Below are positions 1 through 8,206 of a DNA stretch of 38,060 bases, in pieces. Numbering within the stretch: the stretch's first letter is position 1; the number at the start of each line of letters is the position of its first letter. Origin of the DNA: Psychrobacter faecalis (GTDB lineage Bacteria > Pseudomonadota > Gammaproteobacteria > Pseudomonadales > Moraxellaceae); NCBI RefSeq assembly GCF_016107575.1, contig NZ_JABAST010000029.1, positions 1-38,060 on the forward strand, written 5' to 3'. The notes beneath the pieces are model-generated. The model made no database searches. It worked only from the letters and a program-made list of their open reading frames with translations, and had not been told where the DNA came from. Position numbers and translations under genes: made by a program.

Positions 1-535
1 TTATCCCAAGAATGTCTTGAGATTTTCTAAACTTTACAAAACCTACACCATTCGGTAGTTTGACACGATTGCCTTCAACACGGCAATATTTATCAAACTG
101 TACCAAGCGTATTGAATCACACCCATCTGATTTGCGCTTGAAGCGCGGCATAAGCGGGCGTAATTGGATTTCTGTGCCATCAGCAAGCTTGAAGAACTTA
201 GGCTTTTTAGGTTTTTTCTTATTCTCTTTCAATCGTGCATGAACTTTAGAGTCAAAAAAGCGTGACCAAGCAGAAGCGAGATCACGAATTTTTTGTTGTA
301 AAGACACCGCGTTAGAGCTTGTTTTTAAGAAGGCAAACTCAGGATTTGCTTTAATATCCATGATTTTATTAACCAAATTGGTTGCATTAATAAACTCATT
401 TTTAGCAAACATCTCAAACGATACCGCAAGCACTTGATTCCAAACAAAACGTGCAGAACCAACAAGGTTATTTAAGATAACCTCTTGTTCTGCATTAGGC
501 TCAAGCCTAAATTTGTACGCTTTATTAATTTTCAT
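1..535 (-). CDS. tnpB: TnpB (OrfB) of an IS200/IS605-superfamily element, 5' part only
   Basis: An ATG at 533-535 on the minus strand opens a frame that stays open for about 178 codons to the left edge. The product begins MKINKAYKFRLEPNAEQ, the typical N-terminus of OrfB/TnpB proteins (the N-terminal helix-turn-helix region), and continues with a Lys-rich stretch, KENKKKPKKPKFFKL. TnpB proteins are RNA-guided nucleases; the RuvC-like catalytic Asp/Glu/Asp residues and the zinc finger lie in the C-terminal half, which is outside the window. The guide (omega) RNA, normally at the 3' end of tnpB, would also be outside. The gene is divergent from tnpA (619-1017), as in IS605-type elements. Whether the gene is intact cannot be judged. 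Family assignment rests on the N-terminus and the neighbour. Confidence 0.85.
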   Translation of the reverse strand, partial: MKINKAYKFRLEPNAEQEVILNNLVGSARFVWNQVLAVSFEMFAKNEFINATNLVNKIMDIKANPEFAFLKTSSNAVSLQQKIRDLASAWSRFFDSKVHARLKENKKKPKKPKFFKLADGTEIQLRPLMPRFKRKSDGCDSIRLVQFDKYCRVEGNRVKLPNGVGFVKFRKSQDILGI

Positions 536-618
536 AATGGATGCTTTATTGGTCAGTGTGTTCGTTATTTATACCATGTTATACTATATAAAGATAACAC
601 TAAAGGATATTTATTACA
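536..618. promoter_or_regulatory. divergent tnpB/tnpA intergenic region
   Basis: This 83-bp AT-rich spacer must hold the start signals for both transposon genes. On the plus strand it contains TATACT (near 579-584), a plausible -10 element for tnpA, and AAAGGAT near 602-608 as a ribosome binding site about 11 bases before the tnpA ATG. No convincing -35 was identified, so promoter placement is tentative. Confidence 0.35.
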
Positions 619-1017
619 ATGAGTGAGATATATAAAAACCGTCATTCTGCTTATAATCTGCATGTGCATTTGGTATTCATCACCAAGTACCGCAAAAAGG
701 TTTTAGCTGACAATCATCTTCAATACTTTAAAGAAGTTGTTGCTGAGATATGCAAGGATTTTGGTGCAGAACTCAAGGAATGTAACGGCGAGGGCGATCA
801 TGTCCACATGCTAATTCAATACCCACCAACGGTACAACTAAGTAAGATGGTTAATAATCTAAAGTCGGTCACAAGCCGGCGAATGAGAGCCAACTTCATT
901 GACTTAAGGGCGGCTTATAATAAGCCTGTTTTGTGGTCACGCTCTTACTTTGCCGGCTCATGTGGCGGAGCGCCGTTGGAGATTATTAAGCAATACATTC
1001 AAAATCAGCAGAGTTAG
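619..1017 (+). CDS. tnpA: IS200/IS605-family transposase TnpA (Y1 HUH single-strand transposase)
   Basis: The 132-residue product has the normal length of Y1 transposases. It shows the N-terminal pattern HLVFITKYRKKVL, the HUH metal-binding motif as DHVHMLI (around residues 60-66), and the C-terminal helix IIKQYIQNQ carrying the likely catalytic tyrosine near residue 127. Family members cut and rejoin single-stranded DNA at subterminal hairpins, forming a 5'-phosphotyrosine intermediate. The frame is uninterrupted, so this copy may be active. It is divergent from tnpB, and a strong palindrome lies 17 bp downstream (1034-1056), as expected for one element end. Confidence 0.95.
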   Translation: MSEIYKNRHSAYNLHVHLVFITKYRKKVLADNHLQYFKEVVAEICKDFGAELKECNGEGDHVHMLIQYPPTVQLSKMVNNLKSVTSRRMRANFIDLRAAYNKPVLWSRSYFAGSCGGAPLEIIKQYIQNQQS

Positions 1018-1033
1018 GCTATACGAAATTCAC

Positions 1034-1056
1034 CTCCACCCTAGCGTCGGGTGGAG
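1034..1056. repeat. perfect 8-bp hairpin, probable subterminal palindrome of the IS605-type element
   Basis: Arms CTCCACCC (1034-1041) and GGGTGGAG (1049-1056) flank the 7-base loop TAGCGTC. IS200/IS605 elements end in short hairpins that TnpA recognises, with cleavage a few bases away and no terminal inverted repeats. The place, just beyond the tnpA stop, fits that role. The exact element boundary cannot be fixed without the other end. Confidence 0.6.
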
Positions 1057-1143
1057 TCCTCTTTCGTTAGATTGATAGATTAGAGGTTTTTATTGCTATA
1101 TTGATGAAAGATAGACGATTATAAAAATTAGATAGAAAAATCA

Positions 1144-1740
1144 TTACTCAAAAAGCTGGCTATTATAAACAGTCAGCTTTTTTGGTTGAAAATCTAGTTT
1201 ACGGCATTGTAAATAATTTACTGCTTGTGGCCAATCAGCCGCTATTTTTGGCGCCTCTTGCCGAGCGGCAATCATACTGGCAGCATTTATCCAGCCCGCA
1301 TGACCGACTGCTAATACTGGTTTTTGACCACTATTTTGCGCCGCCATCTCATTTAACCAGTTTTCCGCACGATTAAACAACTGCTGTAAACTCTCGCCGC
1401 CCTTAGGGGCAAAATCTGCAAAATGATCACACCAATCATCAATCTCTTGTTTAGGAATTTGCGCCCAAGGCTGACCGTCCCAATTACCAAAATCAATCTC
1501 TGCCAGCTCAGGGGCGACATGATACAGAAAGCCATGCTGCGCCAATATTTCTCCGACTTTTAACGAGCGGTGTAGTGGGCTGACCCAAATTACTTTTGGC
1601 AATTGATGAAAACGCACGAAGCGCTGTATTTTATTAGCAAGGCGTTTAATTTTGCGTTTATCGACACTGATATCAGTCTGTCCGATACAAAAGCCATTAG
1701 CCGCAATGGGCTTTGGATGGCGCCAAATATACAAAACCAT
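1144..1740 (-). CDS. cobC: CobC-like alpha-ribazole phosphatase (histidine phosphatase family)
   Basis: This 198-residue product belongs to the histidine phosphatase superfamily. RHP at residues 7-9 stands where most members have RHG, and VGHAGWI near residues 145-151 supplies the second catalytic His; SPLHRS and an acidic ELAEIDFGNWDG segment complete the active-site pattern. CobC proteins remove the 5' phosphate in the last steps of cobalamin nucleotide-loop assembly. The location 37 bp downstream of cobS on the same strand makes this assignment better than a generic phosphoglycerate mutase. Its 3' end contains a terminator-like hairpin (1150-1183). A ribosome binding site AAGGA lies about 12 bases before the ATG, slightly far. 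Confidence 0.82.
   Translation of the reverse strand: MVLYIWRHPKPIAANGFCIGQTDISVDKRKIKRLANKIQRFVRFHQLPKVIWVSPLHRSLKVGEILAQHGFLYHVAPELAEIDFGNWDGQPWAQIPKQEIDDWCDHFADFAPKGGESLQQLFNRAENWLNEMAAQNSGQKPVLAVGHAGWINAASMIAARQEAPKIAADWPQAVNYLQCRKLDFQPKKLTVYNSQLFE
1150..1183. terminator. hairpin with T-run inside the cobC 3' end
   Basis: The arms A5-GCTGGCT (1150-1161) and AGTCAGC-T5 (1171-1182) pair over 12 bp with one G-T pair around a 9-base loop. On the plus strand a run of six T begins at 1178, so it would stop transcripts coming from tnpA. On the minus strand the structure also ends in T residues and could serve the cob operon. The stem encodes the last residues of CobC. Confidence 0.6.
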
Positions 1741-1777
1741 TGGCTATCATTATCCTTTTTAAATAGTACGCTTAACA

Positions 1778-2677
1778 TTAAATAAAAGGGTTCGAGGCAG
1801 CAAGTCCGATATAAATAGCGATTTCACTTAACTGCTGCGTGGCGCCTAACCCATCACCGGTATAACCATCTAAACGTCTGCGCAACAAGCGCCGCATATA
1901 ATCCGTCGCTACGATGCCTAGTAATAAAGCCAATGACCATTGCCAAATACCAATTTGTTGCACGGCATTTGGCCATAGGAGCACGACCAGCAAGCCCGCT
2001 AATATGAGCCAACCACTGCTCAATAATCCTTGTAATGGCGTCAGCTGCTGCGCCATCGGTTTGGCTTTAGCATGCTCAATCTCACCGCCGTAAGGCAATA
2101 GCGCCAGTAAACTAATACATAATAAACGTGAGAGCGTATGTCCAATAATCAGCGCCACGATAGCCACCGATAATGGCATAGACGCCAATAAGCTGATTTT
2201 GATAAGTAACGCCGAGACCAATCCTAGTACACCATAAGTCCCTAAGCGCGAATCCTTCATAATGGTTAAAGTACGCGCGCGAGTCAGACCACCACCTAGA
2301 CCATCACAGCTATCCGCAAGTCCATCTTCATGAAAAGCGCCAGTGAGCCTAATTCCAAAGGCCGTACTTATCACTGCCGCCACCAAAGGCGTAAATAAAA
2401 GGCTGCCTAGCCAAAATACGCTCGCGCAAATTAGCCCAACCAGCAGACCTACCCCAGGAAAATGACGGCTGCTCTGGTGCAACCACTGCGGATTGTAATT
2501 GGCAAATTGCGGTATGGGCAGACGCGTTAAAAACTGTACTGCTACTAACAATAAACGCCATTCATACTTTATAAATTGACTAATACTTGGTTTAGACGGA
2601 GACTGGGGTAATGCATTTGGTTGATTCAATGTCTGATTTAATGGTTGTTTTGATGGCTTTTTTGATAATTGTGACAT
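1778..2677 (-). CDS. cobS: adenosylcobinamide-GDP ribazoletransferase (cobalamin synthase)
   Basis: The 299-residue membrane protein joins adenosylcobinamide-GDP with alpha-ribazole(-5'-phosphate), the final assembly reaction of the nucleotide loop. The hallmark motif FHEDGLADSCDGLGGG (around residues 115-130, acidic Asp/Glu for Mg2+) is intact, followed by RARTLTIMKDSRLGTYG and several hydrophobic segments; near the C-terminus RRRLDGYTGDGLGA matches the second conserved motif. The first ~35 residues are Pro/Gln/Ser-rich (repeated LNQ/SKP units), an unusual soluble extension. Its ATG overlaps the cobT stop by one base (TAATG), so translational coupling with cobT is likely. Confidence 0.95.
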   Translation of the reverse strand: MSQLSKKPSKQPLNQTLNQPNALPQSPSKPSISQFIKYEWRLLLVAVQFLTRLPIPQFANYNPQWLHQSSRHFPGVGLLVGLICASVFWLGSLLFTPLVAAVISTAFGIRLTGAFHEDGLADSCDGLGGGLTRARTLTIMKDSRLGTYGVLGLVSALLIKISLLASMPLSVAIVALIIGHTLSRLLCISLLALLPYGGEIEHAKAKPMAQQLTPLQGLLSSGWLILAGLLVVLLWPNAVQQIGIWQWSLALLLGIVATDYMRRLLRRRLDGYTGDGLGATQQLSEIAIYIGLAASNPFI

Positions 2678-3744
2678 TAGCTATTTTGTCCACTGATACC
2701 AGCATCATTAAAACTTGCCATCTCATTGATAATCGCACAAGCCGACTGTAATAATGGATACGCCAGCGCCGCGCCACTACCCTCACCTAGGCGCATACCC
2801 ATATTGAGTAACGGCTCAGCATTGAGCAGTTTTAATAAATGCGTATGTCCCGGCTCGACAGAATGATGAGCAAAGACAGCATATTGAGCAACACCAGGCG
2901 CTAGACGCTCGGCGACCAATAACGCACTACTAGCGATAAAACCGTCGATAAGAAGAATACGGCGCTCACTGGCTGCTTGCATCAGCGCCCCTGCCATCAT
3001 CGCAATCTCAAGCCCGCCTAATGCCGCAAGTATGTCGAATGGCGTTTGCGCTTCACTGTGCCGCGCTAATACTTGAGTTAAAATACTTGCCTTGTGCTTT
3101 AATCCTGCATCGCCGAGACCAGTGCCGCGACCGATACAAGCATTAATCGGTATATCGCCCAATTTTGCCAGTAATAAACTGGCGGCGGATGTGTTACCAA
3201 TCCCCATTTCACCGACAATCAATAAATTGCCCGCCATATTCTTGACTACGTCCATACCATTTTCTAATGCGGCTAAGCACTCTTCTGCTGTCATGGCAGG
3301 CTCGCTAAGTGCGTCGCGGCTTCCATAACGCACTTTATAATCGAGCAGTTGCGCGTGGTCTTTAAAAGGAGAATTGGCAAAGTCGGCATCGACACCAGCA
3401 TCGACCACTTTTAGCTCCATATGATGCTGACGCGCTAAGACATTGATAGCAGCGCCGCCTTGCAAAAAGTTAACTACCATTTGCGCCGTCACCGCGCTAG
3501 GATATGCTGAGGTACCATGCTTGGTTAGACCATGGTCGGCAGCAAATACCCGAATTTGCGGTTGCGTAATTTGCGGCGTGGTCGTACCTTGAATCAATCC
3601 CAACTGTACCGCGAGCGTCTCTAAACGTCCAAGGGCGCCCAGTGGCTTGGTTTTTTGGTCAACGATTTTCTGCAATTGCTGACGCAGCTCGTTATTTTCT
3701 ATGTTTGCAATCGTTGGTGCTATAAATGTGTTCAAGCAAACCAC
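2677..3744 (-). CDS. cobT: nicotinate-nucleotide-dimethylbenzimidazole phosphoribosyltransferase
   Basis: This is a CobT protein (355 residues from the GTG at 3744). It activates the lower-ligand base to alpha-ribazole-phosphate using nicotinate mononucleotide. Visible family marks are KTKPLGALGRLE, FAADHGLTKHGTSAYP, NFLQGGAAINVLA, GEMGIGNTSAAS and the C-terminal RLGEGSGAALAYPLL, which carries the catalytic Glu. The GTG at 3744 lies directly against the Shine-Dalgarno-like GAGG. A TTG at 3735, nine bases after GAGG, would start with MNTFIAPTIANIEN and is the better-spaced start. It is the first gene of cobT-cobS-cobC. No cobalamin riboswitch could be recognised in the 234 bp upstream. Confidence 0.95.
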   Translation of the reverse strand: MVCLNTFIAPTIANIENNELRQQLQKIVDQKTKPLGALGRLETLAVQLGLIQGTTTPQITQPQIRVFAADHGLTKHGTSAYPSAVTAQMVVNFLQGGAAINVLARQHHMELKVVDAGVDADFANSPFKDHAQLLDYKVRYGSRDALSEPAMTAEECLAALENGMDVVKNMAGNLLIVGEMGIGNTSAASLLLAKLGDIPINACIGRGTGLGDAGLKHKASILTQVLARHSEAQTPFDILAALGGLEIAMMAGALMQAASERRILLIDGFIASSALLVAERLAPGVAQYAVFAHHSVEPGHTHLLKLLNAEPLLNMGMRLGEGSGAALAYPLLQSACAIINEMASFNDAGISGQNS

Positions 3745-3911
3745 CCTCGTATTTATACAATTAAAACAAAACCCACATACTAGCAGAGTATCTCAGCTTT
3801 ACCACGAATAAAATCAAATGAGAGCCGAATAGACTCCCTAGTAGGATAGATTTACGATAGAATATGCACCTTTAAAAATTCGTATCACTATTGATGTTAA
3901 GCTAGACGCCA

Positions 3912-3935
3912 AACTCACTAAATGCTGTGTGAGTT
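3912..3935. promoter_or_regulatory. inverted repeat upstream of the GntP permease, candidate operator
   Basis: AACTCAC (3912-3918) and GTGAGTT (3929-3935) form a perfect 7-bp inverted repeat with a 10-base spacer, 44 bp before the permease ATG and far from cobT. The position fits an operator or leader hairpin for the permease-glycerate kinase pair. No cognate regulator is encoded nearby. Confidence 0.3.
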
Positions 3936-3978
3936 GCATTAATAGCGATAAGAGATTAACAACTATATAGAGACAGTA

Positions 3979-5331
3979 ATGATCGTATTTTGGCTGCTGC
4001 TGACCATTCTTTTTATCATTTTTGCCACTGCGAAGTTAAAATGGCATCCTTTTTTAGTATTGATACTATCTGCCTTTCTGGTCGCGCTTTTTTATCAAGT
4101 ACCGCTTAATACGGTCGCAAAAACTATCTCTGATGGCTTTGGCGGTATCTTAGGATATATCGGTCTGGTGATTGTGTTTGGAACCATCATTGGCTTAATC
4201 CTTGAGAAAACGGGTGCCGCCATCGTGATGGCAGAAACCGTCATTAAAGTTTTGGGACCGCGTTTCCCTACTTTGACCATGTCTATCGTTGGTGCTGTCG
4301 TATCTGTACCCGTGTTCTGCGACTCAGGCTATATTATTTTAAACTCGTTAAAAGAGTCTTTGGCTGAGCGTTTAAAAGTTTCGAGCGTGGCAATGAGTGT
4401 CGCATTAGCGACTGGCTTATATGCCACTCATACCTTTGTGCCGCCAACACCCGGTCCAATTGCAGCAGCGGGCAACTTGGGTCTTGAGTCAAACTTGGGC
4501 TTGGTCATCATGGTCGGTGTTGTCGTCACCACCGTTGCGGTACTTGCTGGTTGGCTGTGGTCAAATCGCTTCCTTGACGCCACGCCTGACAATATTGATG
4601 CCCTTGACGCAGTCGCCGTACCAGATAATATGAAGACTCGTGACGACTACAGCAAACTGCCATCAGCGACTATGGCATTTTTACCTATTATCGTGCCCAT
4701 TGTATTGATTTGCTTATCGTCTATTGCCAATTTACCCAGCACACCATTTGGTAGCGGCATACTAACCGATATTCTCATATTTATTGGCAACCCATTAACC
4801 GCCCTATTAATTGGTTTGTTTTTATCATTCTTACTGATTAATACTGACCAAAAAACACAGCAGATTAGTGACAGCATCTCACAAGGCTTGGTAGTCGCAG
4901 CGCCTATTCTTTTAATTACTGGTGCTGGGGGCGCGTTTGGCGCTATGCTAAAAGTTACGCCAATCGGTGATTATTTGGGTACTACGTTATCTGCCCTAGG
5001 GCTTGGTATTTTTATGCCATTTATCGTTTCTGCGGCGCTCAAAACAGCACAAGGTTCAACCACTGTTGCTTTGGTCACTACTTCGGCGATGGTCGCCCCA
5101 TTATTAGGTCAAATAGGTCTTGATAGTGAGCTTGGTCGCGTATTTTGTGTGATGGCGATTGGTGCAGGCGCGATGACTGTCTCGCATGCTAATGACAGCT
5201 TCTTTTGGATTGTTAGCCAGTTTAGTCGTATGAGTGTGGCGCAGGCTTACAAAGCCCACTCTATGGCAACAGGGATTCAAGGCGTGACCAGCATCATCTT
5301 TATTTGGCTATTGACCTTGGTATTTATCTAG
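3979..5331 (+). CDS. GntP-family permease (gluconate/glycerate-type H+ symporter)
   Basis: The 450-residue protein is hydrophobic throughout, with about a dozen predicted membrane segments. It carries GntP-family signatures: SDGFGGILGYIGLVIVFG near residues 50-67, VPVFCDSGYIIL near 112-123, the loop THTFVPPTPGPIAAAGNLG near 150-168, and near the C-terminus AQGSTTVAL and SHANDSFFWIVSQFS. Family members import gluconate, idonate, glycerate and related sugar acids. The glycerate kinase 82 bp downstream on the same strand points to D-glycerate as substrate, but this is inferred from the neighbour. Length and motifs are complete. Confidence 0.92.
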   Translation: MIVFWLLLTILFIIFATAKLKWHPFLVLILSAFLVALFYQVPLNTVAKTISDGFGGILGYIGLVIVFGTIIGLILEKTGAAIVMAETVIKVLGPRFPTLTMSIVGAVVSVPVFCDSGYIILNSLKESLAERLKVSSVAMSVALATGLYATHTFVPPTPGPIAAAGNLGLESNLGLVIMVGVVVTTVAVLAGWLWSNRFLDATPDNIDALDAVAVPDNMKTRDDYSKLPSATMAFLPIIVPIVLICLSSIANLPSTPFGSGILTDILIFIGNPLTALLIGLFLSFLLINTDQKTQQISDSISQGLVVAAPILLITGAGGAFGAMLKVTPIGDYLGTTLSALGLGIFMPFIVSAALKTAQGSTTVALVTTSAMVAPLLGQIGLDSELGRVFCVMAIGAGAMTVSHANDSFFWIVSQFSRMSVAQAYKAHSMATGIQGVTSIIFIWLLTLVFI

Positions 5332-5413
5332 CGCCTTAAGTAAATTATTGAAAGTCAATTTTTAAAATTTAAGTAATTAAAAAAGACTCAAAGAAACATT
5401 TAAAGAGAAAGTC

Positions 5414-6550
5414 ATGAAAATTTTAATCGCCCCTGACTCGTTTAAAGAAAGTGTAGAAGCACTGGATGTCTGCCACGCTATTCAATCTGGCTTCAGCCAA
5501 GTGTTTCCTGACGCTGACTATAAACTGCTACCGATGGCGGATGGCGGCGAAGGGACTTCTGCAGTGTTGTCTTATGTGTTAGGTGGACGCTGGAAAGAAG
5601 TGCCTGTCCATGACCCTTTAATGCGACCGATTAACGCAAAATATTTATTACTCCCTGATGCAACTGCGGTCATTGAAGTCGCTCAAGCTTGTGGCTTACA
5701 TCTATTGACGGTAGCAGAGCGTAATCCTGTCATTGCTAGCAGCTATGGCGTCGGCGAATTGATTGAGGATGCTCTAAATGAAGGCGTCAAGCGCATTATT
5801 ATTGGTCTTGGTGGCAGTGCTACCAATGATGCAGGACTTGGTATGTTAACGGCGCTTGGTATGACGTTTCATGATAGTAATGACAACATCTTAGCCCAAG
5901 GCGGCGGCGCACTTGCTAACTTGCAACGATTGGATGCGACCAGCTTTCATGCAAGCGTCTTAAACACAGTATTTGAGGTGGCTTGTGATGTCACCAATCC
6001 GTTATGTGGTGAATTGGGTGCCAGTGCCATATTTGGTCCTCAAAAAGGCGCTAGCCCGCAGCAAGTCCATGAGTTAGATAAATCGTTAACGCATTTTGTA
6101 AATGTGTGCGAGCAGCATGGCTATCAAGGCCATCAAGAGGTAGCAGGTGCCGGTGCAGCAGGTGGACTGGGCTATGCGTTAATGAGTTTTTGCCAAGCGG
6201 ATTTAAAGTCAGGTTTTGATACAGTGGCAAAAGTGGCCAATTTATCACAGCATATCGCCGATGCAGACTTGATCATCACTGGTGAAGGCAAGCTTGATGC
6301 TCAGTCTGCTATGGGCAAAGTGGCGGGTGGTATTAGCCAAATTGCTAAATTGAGTCATACCCCCGTGATTGCTATTTGCGGCAGTGTTGATGGGCTAAAA
6401 TCCGCTCAGACTAGCCAGTTTGACGTCATTGTGCCCAGTATCCAAAAGCTAGATTCCCTCGATAATGTCTTTAAAAACGCTTATAACAATATTGAAATTA
6501 CCGCTACTAATATTGCCGCAGCGATAAAATTGGGTCAAAGCATACAATAA
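5414..6550 (+). CDS. garK: glycerate kinase (GarK/GlxK type)
   Basis: The 378-residue protein matches class II-type glycerate kinases, which phosphorylate D-glycerate, usually to 2-phosphoglycerate for entry into lower glycolysis. The N-terminal MKILIAPDSFKES is diagnostic; further family blocks are PMADGGEGT (residues ~41-49), IIGLGGSATNDAG (~130-142), GPQKGAS, GAGAAGGLGYAL and DLIITGEGKLDAQS near residue 285. AAAGAGAAAGTC just before the ATG gives a Shine-Dalgarno sequence. With the upstream permease it forms a two-gene uptake-and-activation unit that ends at a strong terminator (6618-6652). No glyoxylate carboligase, tartronate reductase or regulator of this pathway is next to it. Confidence 0.93.
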   Translation: MKILIAPDSFKESVEALDVCHAIQSGFSQVFPDADYKLLPMADGGEGTSAVLSYVLGGRWKEVPVHDPLMRPINAKYLLLPDATAVIEVAQACGLHLLTVAERNPVIASSYGVGELIEDALNEGVKRIIIGLGGSATNDAGLGMLTALGMTFHDSNDNILAQGGGALANLQRLDATSFHASVLNTVFEVACDVTNPLCGELGASAIFGPQKGASPQQVHELDKSLTHFVNVCEQHGYQGHQEVAGAGAAGGLGYALMSFCQADLKSGFDTVAKVANLSQHIADADLIITGEGKLDAQSAMGKVAGGISQIAKLSHTPVIAICGSVDGLKSAQTSQFDVIVPSIQKLDSLDNVFKNAYNNIEITATNIAAAIKLGQSIQ

Positions 6551-6617
6551 AAATAATCGTTTGTCGTGAGCTTACCTTTTGAATGCAATACTTTATGAAA
6601 AAATAATGGCTTATGTC

Positions 6618-6652
6618 AATAGCGCTCTTAGCATATAAGAGCGCTATTTTTA
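6618..6652 (+). terminator. Rho-independent terminator after glycerate kinase
   Basis: A perfect 13-bp stem, AATAGCGCTCTTA (6618-6630) with TAAGAGCGCTATT (6636-6648), encloses a 5-base loop and runs into T residues (6647-6651). It lies 68 bp after the glycerate kinase stop. Confidence 0.9.
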
Positions 6653-6776
6653 TATCGGCTGTATCCATATCACTGAGCTATTGCTTAACTGATTAAGCAT
6701 GCTACTATTTGAGCAATAATTTAAATTGCTTTTATACTTTATGCTAAGTTTATAAACATATTATCAAGGACGATAA

Positions 6777-7601
6777 ATGACCAAATTTAACCCTATTCAA
6801 TCACACCCTTCCTTTATAGACTCTAACGAGCCTTTGGTTATTAGAGAAAACTTAGGCAGTGTTGTGACGTTGACACTCAATTGTCCCAAACAGTTTAACG
6901 CGCTATCAGTAGATATGTTATCTACTATGCAAACAGAGCTAGACAGCATCGTCCAAGATAGCAGTATTCGCGTGGTCGTCATTGCCGCAAACGGTAAGGC
7001 CTTTTGTGCCGGTCATAATCTAAAAGAGATGCGCGCCAATCCAGAAAAGGCATTTCAGCGCGCCTTATTTGAACAGTGCAGCCAGATGATGCTGACCATC
7101 AATCGCATGCCACAAGTGGTGATAGCTAAAGTAGAGGGCATCGCTACTGCTGCTGGCTGTCAGTTGGTGGCAGCCTGTGATTTAGCTGTCGCCTCGGACA
7201 ATGCCAAATTTGCCACTTCTGGTATCAGCGTAGGGCTGTTTTGTTCCACCCCTGCAGTAGCAGTCAGTCGCAACCTCTCTCGCAAGCAAGCATTTGAGAT
7301 GCTCATCACCGGTGAATTTATCGATGCTCATACCGCACTGCACCAAGGACTGATCAACCGTGTGGCAAGCGCAGAGCAATTAGATACGACTTTGCAGTCT
7401 TTAATAGATAGCATTACCGCCAAATCCTCAGTCGCTTTGACCACTGGCAAAACCATGTTCTATAACCAGTTGGATATGACATTGGCTGAGGCTTATGAGT
7501 ATGCCAGCGAGGTGATGAGCTGCAATATGATGGCGGATGATGTGAGTGAAGGGATTGATGCCTTTATCGAAAAGCGTCCTGCCGTATGGACAGGACACTA
7601 A
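6777..7601 (+). CDS. enoyl-CoA hydratase/isomerase-family protein (ECHDC3-like), catalytic Glu absent
   Basis: This 274-residue crotonase-fold protein has the oxyanion-hole segments AFCAGHNLKEM (residues ~75-85) and GIATAAGCQLVAACDLAVAS (~121-140). In canonical enoyl-CoA hydratase the two catalytic glutamates correspond to the residue after GGGC and to the Glu of the following PE segment; here these places hold Gln129 and Ser148/Gly149 (ATSGISVG). Ordinary hydration is therefore doubtful. The pattern resembles the ECHDC3-like subgroup, whose reaction is poorly defined. It has its own leader downstream of a terminator and appears monocistronic. Fold assignment is secure; substrate and reaction are unknown. 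Confidence 0.88.
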   Translation: MTKFNPIQSHPSFIDSNEPLVIRENLGSVVTLTLNCPKQFNALSVDMLSTMQTELDSIVQDSSIRVVVIAANGKAFCAGHNLKEMRANPEKAFQRALFEQCSQMMLTINRMPQVVIAKVEGIATAAGCQLVAACDLAVASDNAKFATSGISVGLFCSTPAVAVSRNLSRKQAFEMLITGEFIDAHTALHQGLINRVASAEQLDTTLQSLIDSITAKSSVALTTGKTMFYNQLDMTLAEAYEYASEVMSCNMMADDVSEGIDAFIEKRPAVWTGH

Positions 7602-7704
7602 GAACAATATCAGCATTTTATAACATAAAATACCGATATCGGCACACGCGCTTTTTTAAATAATCAAAGACGCTTTTCTCAATAACAAATAGCAATAGCT
7701 AAAA

Positions 7705-8127
7705 TTACTCTGCCAAGAGCTTGGTCAATAATTCATTTATTTCAACTTTAAACTCTCTATCTTCGATTTTATTAGCGCTGATTTTAGCATTTTGCAGACT
7801 TTTGATCGCAGCATCGGTTTGGCCCAATTCGATTTGCAGCTCAGCCATAGAAAAAGCGATCGATGCCAAATGGTCTTTTGAATTAATGGCCGCGGCTTTA
7901 TCTAACGCTTTTTGATAAATAACTAACGCTTCCTCCAAATCCTCGGTAAAGTCAGCCAAGGTTTCCCACTGTTCAGGATGGTCTTTATCGCTTTTTTCAT
8001 TTTCGTTACACAAATCTTTTAGCTGCGCATATAGCGCATCAAAGGTTTTTTGATCGTTCTTACTGTCCGCTTCTAGCAGCTTTTCTGCTAAAACATAGAT
8101 GGATTTATATATTTTGGTATTAATCAT
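7705..8127 (-). CDS. small TPR-like helical protein, function unknown
   Basis: From the ATG at 8127 the product is 140 residues; a GTG eight codons upstream (8151) also opens the frame, but AGGG nine bases before the ATG favours the shorter form. The protein is acidic, helical and without signal peptide or membrane segment. Residues ~70-125 look like a pair of tetratricopeptide repeats (EEALVIYQKALDKAAAI, then ASIAFSMAELQIELGQTDAAIKSLQNAK), which usually bind partner proteins. The N-terminal half (KLLEADSKNDQKTFDALYAQLK) is also helical. It is separated from ridA by a terminator, so it seems to be transcribed alone. I do not recognise a specific family. Confidence 0.75.
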   Translation of the reverse strand: MINTKIYKSIYVLAEKLLEADSKNDQKTFDALYAQLKDLCNENEKSDKDHPEQWETLADFTEDLEEALVIYQKALDKAAAINSKDHLASIAFSMAELQIELGQTDAAIKSLQNAKISANKIEDREFKVEINELLTKLLAE

Positions 8128-8206
8128 GATGGGTGACCCTGTTGGTTGCACGTCAAATGCGCTAAATGATGTTGATTATAGACTAATTTATATAAATAGC
8201 TCATAG

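Noticed and set aside
60..242. Plus-strand 60-codon frame at the left edge
   Set aside because: It is antisense to the clear tnpB frame and has no ribosome binding site or family similarity.
3745..3978. Possible cobalamin riboswitch upstream of cobT
   Set aside because: The conserved B12-box-like sequence and a multi-arm fold could not be found on the minus strand; only a short inverted repeat nearer the permease is visible.
7628..7640. CCGATATCGG palindrome after the crotonase-like gene
   Set aside because: A lone 10-bp palindrome between convergent genes, not near a promoter and without terminator features.
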